A DNA stretch of 64,000 nt from contig NZ_JAFHAP010000004.1 in the NCBI RefSeq assembly GCF_016938855.1, forward strand, positions 485,314-549,313, in the 5' to 3' direction. The notes below the pieces were generated by a model. It saw only the letters and a program-made list of their open reading frames with translations, was not told the DNA's origin and made no database searches. The position numbers and the translations under genes were made by a program. Numbering within the stretch: position 1 is the first letter of the stretch; every line of letters starts with the position of its first letter. Below, one piece after another: positions 16,843-25,467 of the stretch. Origin of the DNA: Polycladomyces zharkentensis (GTDB lineage: Bacteria; Bacillota; Bacilli; Thermoactinomycetales; JIR-001).

Positions 16843-17250
16843 TTAATGTGACCGAGTCCGGCGTGTTTGTTGTCTGGTATTTTTGCCCTCCCGCCAAAAC
16901 GAGCGAAGCCACTCTTCACATTCACTGCGGAGCCATTCGTTGTCAAACCAGTGCCGATAGAAAAAACCGCGGAACCGCGCCTGCACTTCCCTCGCATCCG
17001 ACCACTGGCGCACCTCCACGATGTGCCCTCCGCATCTTCGCAGTTGCCGGCGGCATTGCATCCGCTCCTGTTCCACGCGCTGAATGACCTCCGCCATCGT
17101 TTCCTTCCACACTCTGCCAAGCTTTAACGGGAGACGCTCCATCCCACGTTGATCGATTTCCAGTGCGCGGGCCAGTACGTCCAATACCACCAGCTGCTTG
17201 ATGAGATTAGCGAATCGGTTGTATTCCTCCGGCGGAATCATCATGGACAT
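16843..17250 (-). CDS. hypothetical helical protein
   Basis: A 135-residue soluble, helix-rich protein without a family I recognise. The N-terminus (MMIPPEEYNRFANLIKQLVV) is followed by a basic segment and a Trp/Arg-rich C-terminal third (FFYRHWFDNEWLRSECEEWL). Several in-frame ATGs are near the start; 17250 is my choice. It sits 20 bases upstream of the 64-aa membrane protein gene. Confidence 0.6.
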   Translation of the reverse strand: MSMMIPPEEYNRFANLIKQLVVLDVLARALEIDQRGMERLPLKLGRVWKETMAEVIQRVEQERMQCRRQLRRCGGHIVEVRQWSDAREVQARFRGFFYRHWFDNEWLRSECEEWLRSFWREGKNTRQQTRRTRSH

Positions 17251-17347
17251 CACCTGCCTGGCCATTACACCCGTATCATTTCACGTTTTTTATTATATGC
17301 GAACATATGTTTTGATAACGACGGAAATGATATCCAAAAATAAGCGA

Positions 17348-17390
17348 ACGCCGCCTTCTGTCCCCATAATGGGACATGAAAAGGCGACGT
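17348..17390. terminator. inverted repeat, probable terminator of the CBS gene
   Basis: CGCCGCCTT and AAGGCGACG flank an inner stem CTGTCCC/GGGACA with a short AT-rich loop. It is not directly followed by a T run, so the terminator assignment is tentative. Confidence 0.4.
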
Positions 17391-17513
17391 GCCGTATTTA
17401 TCCCGTGCTCCAATCCCAACGGGATGGGTTGATATTTTCCCTCGCTGCTGTTTAAAAGGGGATCGTGGGAAAATGATCATTCTCGCCTGGGTTGGTGCAT
17501 CACGATGACAACG

Positions 17514-17942
17514 TTACATTTGCGGCTTGCTGGGCTCGGAAATGTTGCTCAATGCCTGACCCGCTTGATCGGAAAACGGTTCACGAACCGCCATGTCCCC
17601 GATCGCCACAACCCCGACCATTTGCCCGTTGTCCACCACAGGCAGACGACGGATTTGATGCTGGGCCATCAGCTGGGAGGCCTCTGCCACCGACATGTCC
17701 GGATGGCCCGTGACCGGGTTGCTGGTCATGATGTCGCTCGCCCTCAGGGAATTGGGTTGCCGTTCTGCGATGCAGCGCAGAACCAGATCGCGATCGGTGA
17801 TGACTCCTTGCAACGCGCCGTTTTCAACAACCGGAATCATCCCGACGTTGTGCTGTTTCATCAGGTTGGCCACTTCATATACGTTGTCTTGCGGCGTAAC
17901 GTAAGCCACTTGTTGGGTCATGATATCTCTCAGTTGTCCCAT
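17514..17942 (-). CDS. CBS-pair domain protein (YhcV-like)
   Basis: A 142-residue protein made of two CBS repeats, the adenosine-nucleotide-sensing module. Repeat 1 includes DIMTQQVAYVTPQDNVYEV and VGMIPVVENGALQGVITDRD; repeat 2 includes DIMTSNPVTGHPDMSVAEA and IRRLPVVDNGQMVGVVAIGD. The last 20 residues are a polar tail. The ATG at 17942 follows AAAGGAGG. B. subtilis YhcV has the same architecture. The regulated partner is unknown. Confidence 0.9.
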   Translation of the reverse strand: MGQLRDIMTQQVAYVTPQDNVYEVANLMKQHNVGMIPVVENGALQGVITDRDLVLRCIAERQPNSLRASDIMTSNPVTGHPDMSVAEASQLMAQHQIRRLPVVDNGQMVGVVAIGDMAVREPFSDQAGQALSNISEPSKPQM

Positions 17943-18005
17943 GCAGGATTCCTCCTTTTTTCATGCTGCTTTGCTTATTGTGGCGTGCAGGTGTGCGTTT
18001 TATTC

Positions 18006-18695
18006 TCAGGCCTGATCGTTGCGCACATCCACATAGAGCGTGCCGTCCGACTGCAAGCTGGCGTAAAAGACATCACGAAGGGACTGCACCCCTTTTTGCG
18101 CCCGGATTTGGTTCATGAGCCACTGTCCGTTCTTGCCGGCCTTTTGCAGGTTTTCGTAGATGACCTGGCCATCGATTACCAATTCCATCGGCATATTGGC
18201 GGGATCCGGCGGTTTGGCCAAGCTGTCTTTGGTTAGCGGCTGATATTGCGGTTTCAGCATCACCGTGATTTGTCCGTTGTTTTCCAATACGGCCTGCTGA
18301 ACTTGGGATATGTCGAATACGCCTTTTTGTCGCAACAGTTCCATCACTTCGTCGAAATGAAACCGGTTTTTTTTCAGATTTTCCTCCATGATCTGGCCGT
18401 TTTGGATGACGATGACCGGGTCCCCCTCGAGCCAGCGGCGGGCTTTGCGATTTTTCAGCGAGATATACGACAACAGCAAGGTCAACCCCCCGAACAACAC
18501 CAGTCCGATCAGATGCTGCCACGTATGCTGGTCGATGTCGGTCGCCAGTGTGGCCGCAATCGACCCGAATGTGATCCCGTTGATATATTCGAAATACGTC
18601 ATCTGGGCGATCTGTTGTTTCCCGAGAATCATGGTCAACACCAGAATCACGACGAAAGCGATGACCGTCTGAAAGATGACCTCCAAAAAATCCAT
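18006..18695 (-). CDS. DUF421 membrane protein (YetF/YrbG-like)
   Basis: A 229-residue protein with three N-terminal hydrophobic helices (residues 1-85), then the cytoplasmic DUF421 region with ARRWLEGDPVIVIQNGQI, a helical RFHFDEVMELLRQKGVFDI and MPMELVIDGQVIYENLQKAG. Members are common in sporeformers and some lie in mobile spoVA operons; the role is not defined. The ATG at 18695 follows GGGAGGG. It is upstream of, and on the same strand as, the CBS gene. Confidence 0.88.
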   Translation of the reverse strand: MDFLEVIFQTVIAFVVILVLTMILGKQQIAQMTYFEYINGITFGSIAATLATDIDQHTWQHLIGLVLFGGLTLLLSYISLKNRKARRWLEGDPVIVIQNGQIMEENLKKNRFHFDEVMELLRQKGVFDISQVQQAVLENNGQITVMLKPQYQPLTKDSLAKPPDPANMPMELVIDGQVIYENLQKAGKNGQWLMNQIRAQKGVQSLRDVFYASLQSDGTLYVDVRNDQA

Positions 18696-18744
18696 CTCTG
18701 TTCCCTCCCGCATTTGATCGGGTGATAGTATGTCCACTTTTTCC

Positions 18745-18772
18745 AAAAAAAAGAGGAGCGAAAAACGCTCCC
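18745..18772 (-). terminator. Rho-independent terminator
   Basis: GGAGCG and CGCTCC pair around a five-base loop; on the minus strand a T-rich run follows. It ends the amidohydrolase transcript. Confidence 0.85.
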
Positions 18773-18795
18773 GATCTGTTGATGCAAAACACTCT

Positions 18796-19983
18796 TCATT
18801 CCACCGGTTCCTCCCGCAAATACGACATCGCGGTCTGTATCAGCAACGCGGCCGACACTTTCATGGCCTCTTCGTCAATATCAAATAATGGATGATGATG
18901 AGGATAACGGATGCCTCGCTCAGGATTGCCCGCACCGACAAAACAGAAAGCGCCCGGGCGATGCTGCAGGTAGTAGGCAAAGTCCTCTCCGGCCATCACC
19001 GGCGGCACTTCCCACACTTTTGCATTCCCCACGATCCGTCGGGCCACTTCAGCCATTCTGTGTGCTTCGACAGCATGATTGACCAGCGGGGGTGTGCCCC
19101 ACTCAAAATCGACGCGATAAGTGGCCCCGTACATTCGGCAAGTCTGTTCGGTCACCTCGCCAATTCTGGCGGAAACAAACTCGCGAAGCACGGGGTCCAG
19201 CGTTCGTATCGTGCCGGTCAACACGCACCGTTCCGCGATCACGTTGCACGCCCGACCACCTTGAATGTGACCAATGGTAATCACACCCGACTTGAGCGGA
19301 TCGACTTGTCTGCTGACAACGGTTTGCAGGTTGACGACCAGATGGGATGCAATGACGATCGCATCCACCGTTTCATGCGGCAGACCGCCGTGCCCGCCTT
19401 TGCCGATCACTTCGATGTGAAATGTGTCCGCTCCGGCCATCAGGGCGTGATCATTCAAAGCGACAACCCCGACAGGAAAGGGAGTCCAGAAATGAACGCC
19501 GTAGACAGCATCCACTCCCTCCAAGGCGCCGTCTTCGATCATACGTTCCGCCCCGCCGGGAAGGACTTCTTCGGCGTGTTGGAACAAAAAAACAATCCGA
19601 CCGGGAACCTCTTCACGGTGTTGACTGAGCAGAACGGCCACACCGAGCAGAGCGGCCGTATGGGCATCATGACCGCAGGCGTGCATGACGCCGGGTACGG
19701 TGGACCGGTATTCACACGTCTTCTCATCCTGAATTGGCAACGCATCCATATCGGCACGCAATGCCACCGTACGTGACGATTCCCCGTTCCCGTGAAGAAT
19801 CCCGATCACTCCTCTTCCGCCTACACCGGTGCGCACCTCCAGACCGGCTTGTTTCAAGATTTTCACCACCCGTGCCGAAGTGCGCACTTCCTGGAAAGAG
19901 AGCTCCGGATGCATATGAAATTCACGGCGCCACTTCACCATTTGCGGAAACAGCGCACGAATCGGTTCATTCCAATCTTTCAT
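18796..19983 (-). CDS. M20 family amidohydrolase
   Basis: A 395-residue zinc-dependent amidohydrolase/deacetylase of the M20D (hippurate hydrolase, N-acyl-amino-acid deacylase) type. Metal and catalytic motifs are RREFHMHPELSFQE, LRADMDALPI, MHACGHDAHTA, FQHAEEVLPGGAE and, near the C-terminus, MAGEDFAYY and YPHHHPLFDID. The dimerisation domain is the central part around GGHGGLPHETVDAI. The ATG at 19983 follows GGGAGGG at about ten bases. It is a single gene bounded by a terminator. Which acyl-amino acid it deacylates is not evident. Confidence 0.92.
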   Translation of the reverse strand: MKDWNEPIRALFPQMVKWRREFHMHPELSFQEVRTSARVVKILKQAGLEVRTGVGGRGVIGILHGNGESSRTVALRADMDALPIQDEKTCEYRSTVPGVMHACGHDAHTAALLGVAVLLSQHREEVPGRIVFLFQHAEEVLPGGAERMIEDGALEGVDAVYGVHFWTPFPVGVVALNDHALMAGADTFHIEVIGKGGHGGLPHETVDAIVIASHLVVNLQTVVSRQVDPLKSGVITIGHIQGGRACNVIAERCVLTGTIRTLDPVLREFVSARIGEVTEQTCRMYGATYRVDFEWGTPPLVNHAVEAHRMAEVARRIVGNAKVWEVPPVMAGEDFAYYLQHRPGAFCFVGAGNPERGIRYPHHHPLFDIDEEAMKVSAALLIQTAMSYLREEPVE

Positions 19984-20216
19984 GTAACAATCGTCCCTCC
20001 CGACACCTTCAAGCACCTTGGAATTTCATCTTAACAAAAACGACCTTCAAACAAAAAACCATCCAATGCCACAAGAATTCAAGCGAGGCGGAGACGACTT
20101 TTCAGGGGAATCCGGAATCAGTTCCTTTATTGTTGCCAATGGGTTTGCCTTGCACCCGCTGTCAGAACATACTATCATGAGAAGGGATGTGGTTCGCCAA
20201 GAGAGGGGGATCCAAG

Positions 20217-20561
20217 GTGTTGGAAGAAGTCCAGTTGAAAGGGATTCGCAAGACGTTTGGCGAAGTGGAAAGCATTTTGACCGGCCTGGGCTTTGTTCGT
20301 TGGTCATGGGATTACAACAAAGCCACCTTTGATATGAAATTCCATGATGAAAAAACCGGTCAGGACTACTATTTGCGCATTATGGCCCGGGCGGTGGAAG
20401 GACAGTTGGAAAACCCCAAGGCCTTAGTGGAGCTGGAAAATGCCGCTTTTGCCCGTCATATTTTTCCGCACGGTCTGGATTATTCGGTGGAGATCCCGGA
20501 AGCGTTTCGTGAAGCCGTTGCCACCGTCCTGAAAAAGGTTCATCAGAAATTGACCGCATGA
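20217..20561 (+). CDS. YugN-like family protein
   Basis: A 114-residue soluble protein of the YugN family, known from Bacillales but without a defined function. Family-type stretches include FVRWSWDYNKATFDMKFHD and a C-terminal PHGLDYSVEIPEAF. I chose the GTG at 20217 because GAGGGGG lies about eight bases upstream; the longer ATG frame starting at 20187 places the ribosome binding site inside the gene. A clean terminator follows ten bases after the stop. Confidence 0.85.
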   Translation: MLEEVQLKGIRKTFGEVESILTGLGFVRWSWDYNKATFDMKFHDEKTGQDYYLRIMARAVEGQLENPKALVELENAAFARHIFPHGLDYSVEIPEAFREAVATVLKKVHQKLTA

Positions 20562-20570
20562 CAGACGACA

Positions 20571-20593
20571 GCCGCCATTGATGGCGGCTTTTT
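20571..20593 (+). terminator. Rho-independent terminator
   Basis: GCCGCCAT and ATGGCGGC form a perfect eight-base stem with a two-base spacer, followed by five T. It ends the yugN-like gene. Confidence 0.9.
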
Positions 20594-20595
20594 CT

Positions 20596-20973
20596 TCAGC
20601 GTACGCGCTCTTCCTGTTCGTCTTCTTTCTCCTTGACGTCGACGCCCTCCACCTTGACGTTGACTTCGACCACGCGGAGCCCGGTCATCGTTTCCACCGC
20701 TTCTTTAACGTTCTGTTGCAGCTCACGCGCCACCTCATTGATCTTGACACCGTATTCCACGATGACCCGCAAATCGATCGCTGTCTCCACTTGACCCACT
20801 TCGACCGATACACCACGCGTCACGTTTTTACCGCTGACCCGTTTGGCCAAACCTTCGGTGATACCACCGGACATGCTGGCAATCCCCTTTGTTTTCGTGG
20901 CCGCCAAGCCAGCAATCACTGCCACTACATCGTCGGCAATCCTTACGGTTCCTTGGGATAAGGTGTCCGACAT
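20596..20973 (-). CDS. Asp23/Gls24 family protein
   Basis: A 125-residue member of the Asp23/Gls24 (alkaline-shock/envelope-stress) family. Typical segments are GTVRIADDVVAVIAGLAA, GGITEGLAKRVSGKNVTRGV and DLRVIVEYGVKINEVAREL. The tail after residue 105 is very charged (VKEKEDEQEERVR). No membrane segment is present; in other Firmicutes, such proteins are membrane-tethered through partners. The ATG at 20973 follows AAGGGGG. It is convergent with the yugN-like gene. Confidence 0.92.
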   Translation of the reverse strand: MSDTLSQGTVRIADDVVAVIAGLAATKTKGIASMSGGITEGLAKRVSGKNVTRGVSVEVGQVETAIDLRVIVEYGVKINEVARELQQNVKEAVETMTGLRVVEVNVKVEGVDVKEKEDEQEERVR

Positions 20974-21002
20974 CTAAGAACCCCCTTGATAGAGAATATG
21001 TG

Positions 21003-21791
21003 TTATAATGCTTTGACCATTCCGCCATCCACCATCAATGCCTGACCCGTCACATACGTGTTGGCGTCAGAAACCAGAAACGCGACAACACGGGCGAATT
21101 CGTCAGGCTCACCATAGCGCCCCAGCGGAATTTGCGAAGAAACGGCCCTGCGCACTTCCTCCACCGATACACCTTCCTTTTCGGCGCGTGTTTCGTCCAA
21201 CTCCTGCACGCGATCGGTTGCGATACGACCCGGGCAAACCGTGTTGACCAAGATCCCGCGCGGAGCCAGCTCCTCAGCCAACGACTTCATCAGACCGGCC
21301 ACTCCTGCACGCATCGTATTGGACAAAATCAAGCCATGAATCGGCTGTTTGACGCTGGTGGAAGCGATGGCGATGATCTTTCCGCCTTTTGACATGTACG
21401 GCAAGGCCGCCCGAACCAAACGCACCACGCTCAGCAGATTGGTTTCAAACGCCCGTTGCCACACCTCATCGTCAAACATCTCAAATGTGCCGCTGGGCGG
21501 CCCGCCCGCATTGCAGACCAAAACATCGATCCGTCCCCACCGCCCGACGACATCATCAATCAGCTTGTTGACCTGTTCCGCCCGCGACACGTCAGCCGTC
21601 AGGGGAAACACTTCCGCTCCCGTTTGCTCGGTGATCGCCGCAGCGGTTTGTTCCACACGATCCTGGTCTCTGCTGCAAATGGCCACTTTGGCTCCTTCAC
21701 CAGCCAAACGGTGTGCGATCGCACGTCCCAATCCCCGACTGGCCGCGGTCACCAACACCACTTTTCCTTTCAGTCCGAGATCCAACGCCAC
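21003..21791 (-). CDS. SDR family oxidoreductase lacking the YxxxK motif
   Basis: A 262-residue short-chain dehydrogenase/reductase. The Rossmann glycine motif TAASRGLGRAIA and the NAGG motif are intact, and the C-terminus VTGQALMVDGG is standard. The catalytic segment, however, reads IASTSVKQPIHGLILSNTMRAG: where the Tyr-x-x-x-Lys pair should be, Ser and Arg occur. This matches a known subgroup annotated as beta-ketoacyl-ACP-reductase-like that lacks the canonical residues, so the reaction is doubtful. The start ATG at 21791 is preceded by GAGAGGAG. It is next to the Asp23-type gene on the same strand. Confidence 0.9.
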   Translation of the reverse strand: MALDLGLKGKVVLVTAASRGLGRAIAHRLAGEGAKVAICSRDQDRVEQTAAAITEQTGAEVFPLTADVSRAEQVNKLIDDVVGRWGRIDVLVCNAGGPPSGTFEMFDDEVWQRAFETNLLSVVRLVRAALPYMSKGGKIIAIASTSVKQPIHGLILSNTMRAGVAGLMKSLAEELAPRGILVNTVCPGRIATDRVQELDETRAEKEGVSVEEVRRAVSSQIPLGRYGEPDEFARVVAFLVSDANTYVTGQALMVDGGMVKAL

Positions 21792-21837
21792 AATCTCCTC
21801 TCTTTTACTGCGATGAAATTTGTCTCCATCAGTACTT

Positions 21838-22653
21838 CTATCCTACCATATACCCGGCAATTTTGACGATCATCCGCACCTGCGGATGTTCCATATTGGT
21901 GCGGTATCCGTAGAATTTCTTTCCGTCCACGCCGATCTCGTAAGGTTCCAAATAACGTCCCCTCACAAGCCGGGTGAACAACTCGTTCGCTTCGGCGTCG
22001 GACAATCGGAACTTGCGCACGAAATCCTTCTTGATCCAGGAGCTGCCGTAGCTCTTGTCAAAATTGTTGGGGTCCTCATACCACTCATAAATATGGATGA
22101 TGGCATTTTGGACCAATCGATCCATTTGGGAGAGATTTTGGAACTGGGGAATGTGCAGAAATTCGAACAGGTTGTAGATCTGATCGCAAAATTCGGGAAG
22201 CTGGGCGGATTTGGAGAGGCTCTCGTCAAACAGGCAAAAAAGCTCCACCTGTTTACCGTAGGACCACAGGCGATCCAGCAAAGGGATCATGTCCTGATCG
22301 GCACTGACAATGACAAATGTCGTCACCTCGGGAATCTCGTACAACACTTCCATCGCATCCAGGCAAAGCTGGATGTCGGCGGCGTTTTTCCGCTCTCCTC
22401 CTCCCCGGCCGTTTCCGTAGACCTGATGGACATGCACCCGTTTGCGCTGCAGGCTCATCATGGACAAGTCCAACTGTTCAAAATCGGCGTACGCCTCCAT
22501 CATGCGGATCTTGTCCTTGCCGTAATGTTCTTGCAACCGCAGGAACAAGTTGTGGTGCGCATCGGGATGATCCGGGTCCATATGGTATTTCTTCAGTCCG
22601 TAATAGACATTTTCCAAATCGATGAACACGGCGATATGTTTCTCCAAATTCAT
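21838..22653 (-). CDS. NYN domain (PIN-like) nuclease
   Basis: A 271-residue protein with an N-terminal NYN/PIN-like ribonuclease domain: AVFIDLENVYYGLKK, KNAADIQLCLDAMEVLY and FVIVSADQDMIPLLDRL carry the conserved acidic residues. Residues 180-270 form a helical C-terminal domain with a winged-helix-like KKDFVRKFRLSDAEANELF, similar to the LOTUS/OST-HTH-like modules found with NYN domains. The ATG at 22653 follows CGGAGG. RNA cleavage is family-based inference. Confidence 0.88.
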   Translation of the reverse strand: MNLEKHIAVFIDLENVYYGLKKYHMDPDHPDAHHNLFLRLQEHYGKDKIRMMEAYADFEQLDLSMMSLQRKRVHVHQVYGNGRGGGERKNAADIQLCLDAMEVLYEIPEVTTFVIVSADQDMIPLLDRLWSYGKQVELFCLFDESLSKSAQLPEFCDQIYNLFEFLHIPQFQNLSQMDRLVQNAIIHIYEWYEDPNNFDKSYGSSWIKKDFVRKFRLSDAEANELFTRLVRGRYLEPYEIGVDGKKFYGYRTNMEHPQVRMIVKIAGYMVG

Positions 22654-22740
22654 GGATAAGGCCTCCGATCCCTCACTTTGTCGCTGACTTCACCGCCTCG
22701 GTTTCTGTCATTTCCATCCGTCCTCAACCAATACCATCCG

Positions 22741-23430
22741 TCACGCTTCCGGTTTCTTGATGATGGATGAATTCGACAAATGCACATCCGAATCCTTTTG
22801 TAACAGCAATTCAATCAGACTGCTCACTTTTGGCCCCCGGTAATCCTGATATTTGTTCGTCCGATCAAGCAGAATTCCTTTGATCCCGGCCCGATGGGAT
22901 TACTTCGACATCAACTGTGAGGGAATCTCCGATTATCCACACATTCGAGGAGGGGAGTTGCAAATCGTCCAAAACGTACCGGAACGCTTCCCTCGCCGGT
23001 TTCGAATAGCCGATCTCGGCACTGATGTAAATGTTGTCCACATCATCGGTCAACCCCAGTGCCGCAACCTTGTTGCGCTGACCGTCGGCAGGCCCATTGG
23101 TCAGTACGGCCCCCATCACACCGTGTTCCTTCATTTTCGTAAAAAACGGGATCACATCTTCAAACATCTGACCGTGTTCAAATGATCCACCCATTTCAGT
23201 TTGCTCTCATCCCACTCTCTCAAAACATCCGCGTTCCTTCTGAACATGCTTCCACGTTCAGTTTCTTTTCTGCAAACTGTTGAAATGGATGGTATCTCCC
23301 CAAAACAAGCGGGGCTCACACCCATCCCGCATACAATGTCACTTACCTTTCTTCGCGTTTTCCATCGCCAGCCGACAGTCGCACAACGTATCGTCCATAT
23401 CGAAGAATCAGGCACGCAACCACGCTTGAT
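22741..23430 (-). pseudogene. decayed HAD family hydrolase
   Basis: Fragments of a HAD phosphatase gene lie in different frames on the minus strand. The start region reads AWLRA, then an in-frame stop, then FFDMDDTLCDCRLAMENAKK; a later frame reads FFTKMKEHGVMGAVLTNGPADGQ, EIGYSKPAREAFRYVL and VWIIGDSLTVDVE; after a further frameshift near 22890 the end reads KGILLDRTNKYQDYRGPKV and stops at 22741. At least one nonsense codon and two or more frameshifts make it inactive. It is not interrupted by an element, so point decay is the simplest explanation. Confidence 0.8.
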
Positions 23431-23799
23431 CGCACCCTTCCTATAACGGGTTCTGTCTGATCAATCCCTTGTGGACGGCCCACTCGCTTGATGTTGCTCC
23501 ATCGACCTGTTGGTTCGCGTCATCGGTATCAAATCCTGTACGCTCTCCCCCGTTGCATTCAACGAAATTTCCCGTACAATACAAGGGAGCGGCTTTTTTT
23601 GAAATTGTTCCGAAAGTGATTGGATGAAAAAGCAAAAAATGTCCACGATGGAATCTCCCTCCCACAACGGGCTGACTTTTCCCGCTCGCAAATGAGGGAA
23701 ACAGGCTCACACCGGTTAAATGGGATTGATCAGCCACACCTGCCGATCAAGAATGATTGGGAAATCCGAGGAAAAACTATACGGGTCAAGGAGTGAGAA
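23431..23799. other. intergenic, no gene seen
   Basis: About 370 bp between the HAD pseudogene and the Ca2+/H+ antiporter gene. Several short frames are open but none has a ribosome binding site or recognisable sequence. It should contain the antiporter promoter. Confidence 0.4.
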
Positions 23800-24948
23800 A
23801 TGATGAAGCAAAAGTGGTTTCTGCCGTTGTTGATCCTGTCTACACTTCTCAGTATCGGTGCGCACTTTTTTCTCCATTCCCAACCGGTTCAATTCGCCAC
23901 CGCCTGTTTGTCGCTGTTGTTCTGGGCCGCGTTGCTGGGTAAGGCCACGGAAAGCGTCGCCCATTACGCCGGAGAACGGCTGGGGGGACTTTTGAATGCC
24001 ACTTTCGGCAATGCCGCCGAGCTGATCATCGCGTTTTTTCTGGTGAAGGCCGGGTTGTTCGACATGGTCAAAGCGAGTATCACAGGGTCCATTATCGGCA
24101 ACCTGTTGCTCGTGCTCGGATTGAGTGTATTTTTCGGCGGCCTGCGGTACAAAATTCAACGGTTCAACACAATGCTGGCCGGGCATAATGCTTCCCTGAT
24201 GTTGCTTGCTGTTATCGCGCTATTCATCCCCGCTGCGTTTATCAAGGGACTCCAAGGAACAGAAGTACATATTTTGAGCCTGAGCATCGCAGCCGCACTG
24301 ATCGTCGGATATTTCCTGTGGCTGTACTTCTCCTTGGTAACCCACCGCGAGGAATTGGGCGATGCAGTGGACGGTATGCCGGAGGAACACTCCCCGCTGG
24401 ACGAACCGGAAAAGATTCCGGCTGCCGAAACACCGGCCTTGGCCGCTGCGACCGCTTCCGATGCGGAAAAAGAGGAAGAAGAGGGGCCGGAGTGGTCGAA
24501 AGGCGTTTCCCTGTTGCTCCTGTTGGTTTCCACCGCTTTTGTCGCCCTGCAGAGTGAATGGTTGGTCCACAGCGTGGAAGCCGTCGCACATGCACTGGGC
24601 TGGTCGGAGCTGTTTGTCGGTGCATTCCTGATCGCGATCATCGGGAATGCCGCCGAGCACAGCGCCGCCGTGTTCCTGGCAATGAAAAACCGGATGGGCG
24701 CTGCGGTGGAAATCGCGATCGGAAGCAGTTTGCAAGTCGCGTTGTTTGTCGCGCCGGTACTGGTATTCGCCAGCTACTTGGTCGGCAAACCGATGGACCT
24801 GGTGTTTTCGGGTTACGAACTGGCGGCGATTGCCGTCTCCGCTTTCATCGCTTCCTCCATTTCCCGTGACGGGTCGACCAACTGGTATGAAGGCGTGTTG
24901 TTGCTGCTGGTCTACATTATTTTGGGTACGGCATTCTTTGTCGTTTGA
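23800..24948 (+). CDS. Ca2+/H+ antiporter (CaCA family, Cax type)
   Basis: A 382-residue inner-membrane cation antiporter. Two inverted repeats carry the signature motifs FGNAAELIIAFFLVKAG (about residues 68-84) and IGNAAEHSAAVFLAMKNRMG (about 284-303), each in a five-helix half. The halves are joined by an acidic, Ala/Pro/Glu-rich cytoplasmic loop (about 190-230, with EKEEEEGPEWSK) that is longer than in most bacterial Cax proteins. The ATG at 23800 follows AAGGAGTGAGAA. It should export Ca2+ in exchange for protons. Confidence 0.92.
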   Translation: MMKQKWFLPLLILSTLLSIGAHFFLHSQPVQFATACLSLLFWAALLGKATESVAHYAGERLGGLLNATFGNAAELIIAFFLVKAGLFDMVKASITGSIIGNLLLVLGLSVFFGGLRYKIQRFNTMLAGHNASLMLLAVIALFIPAAFIKGLQGTEVHILSLSIAAALIVGYFLWLYFSLVTHREELGDAVDGMPEEHSPLDEPEKIPAAETPALAAATASDAEKEEEEGPEWSKGVSLLLLLVSTAFVALQSEWLVHSVEAVAHALGWSELFVGAFLIAIIGNAAEHSAAVFLAMKNRMGAAVEIAIGSSLQVALFVAPVLVFASYLVGKPMDLVFSGYELAAIAVSAFIASSISRDGSTNWYEGVLLLLVYIILGTAFFVV

Positions 24949-25104
24949 CAGTCCGCACGGCTTAAAAGTACCACAGGCCGTCCCTATGGTTACAGTGAGA
25001 TTCTTGAGCGGTTAACGACCTCAATCCATTTCTGTTCGGGCAACCCTCAAGCCAAGGATGTGTCATCAGCCCGTCCCACCCGGTTAGTACGTACACGGAT
25101 GTTC

Positions 25105-25129
25105 GCCGTGAGCATCCAGGCGGCTTTTT
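25105..25129 (+). terminator. possible terminator of the Ca2+/H+ antiporter gene
   Basis: GCCG and CGGC pair around a 12-base loop and are followed by five T. The stem is short, so this is tentative. Confidence 0.4.
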
Positions 25130-25150
25130 CTGTAATATGGTTGTCCGACA

Positions 25151-25182
25151 AAAAGCCCCCTACGTTGATGCAGGGGGCTTTT
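25151..25182. terminator. bidirectional terminator hairpin
   Basis: AAAAGCCCCCT and AGGGGGCTTTT are perfect 11-base arms around a ten-base loop, giving a U run in both directions. Confidence 0.8.
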
Positions 25183-25441
25183 CAAGTCTGCTGACCTGTT
25201 ATCCTTGACAGCAGGAACTTTGGTTATTTAGGATGACCAATCGCAGGTAATCCAATATGTACAAGGCCAGCCGCAAACTTGCTGATCGCTCATTTTGTCT
25301 AATACACGCACTCGAAGAACCATGTGGAAACCATTCCCCGATAGGTACGGTAATCAGCCAATGGGTTGGGTCACCAAACCCAATGATGAGAGAAGTTCAT
25401 TACAAGCGAGACAAAGAGACGATCTGAGCAAATAGTATCAG

Positions 25442-25466
25442 GCCCCCGCAATTGCAGGGGGCTTTT
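25442..25466 (+). terminator. terminator-like hairpin
   Basis: GCCCCC and GGGGGC flank GCAATTGC and a T run follows only on the plus strand, although the neighbouring gene (citA) ends here from the other direction. It may serve a plus-strand transcript from the gap. Confidence 0.6.
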
Positions 25467-25467
25467 G

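Larger units (their letters stand above)
24949..25467. other. intergenic segment bounded by terminators
   Basis: About 520 bp between cax and citA. It holds three terminator-like hairpins (listed separately) and no gene that I can support. The stretch 25183-25441 lies between two strong GC-rich hairpins; it has a TTGACA at 25205-25210 but only a poor -10, so a short RNA is possible but unproven. Confidence 0.4.

Noticed and set aside
25258..25428. Short plus-strand frame (57 codons) in the cax-citA gap
   Set aside because: No ribosome binding site and no protein-like conservation; left as intergenic.
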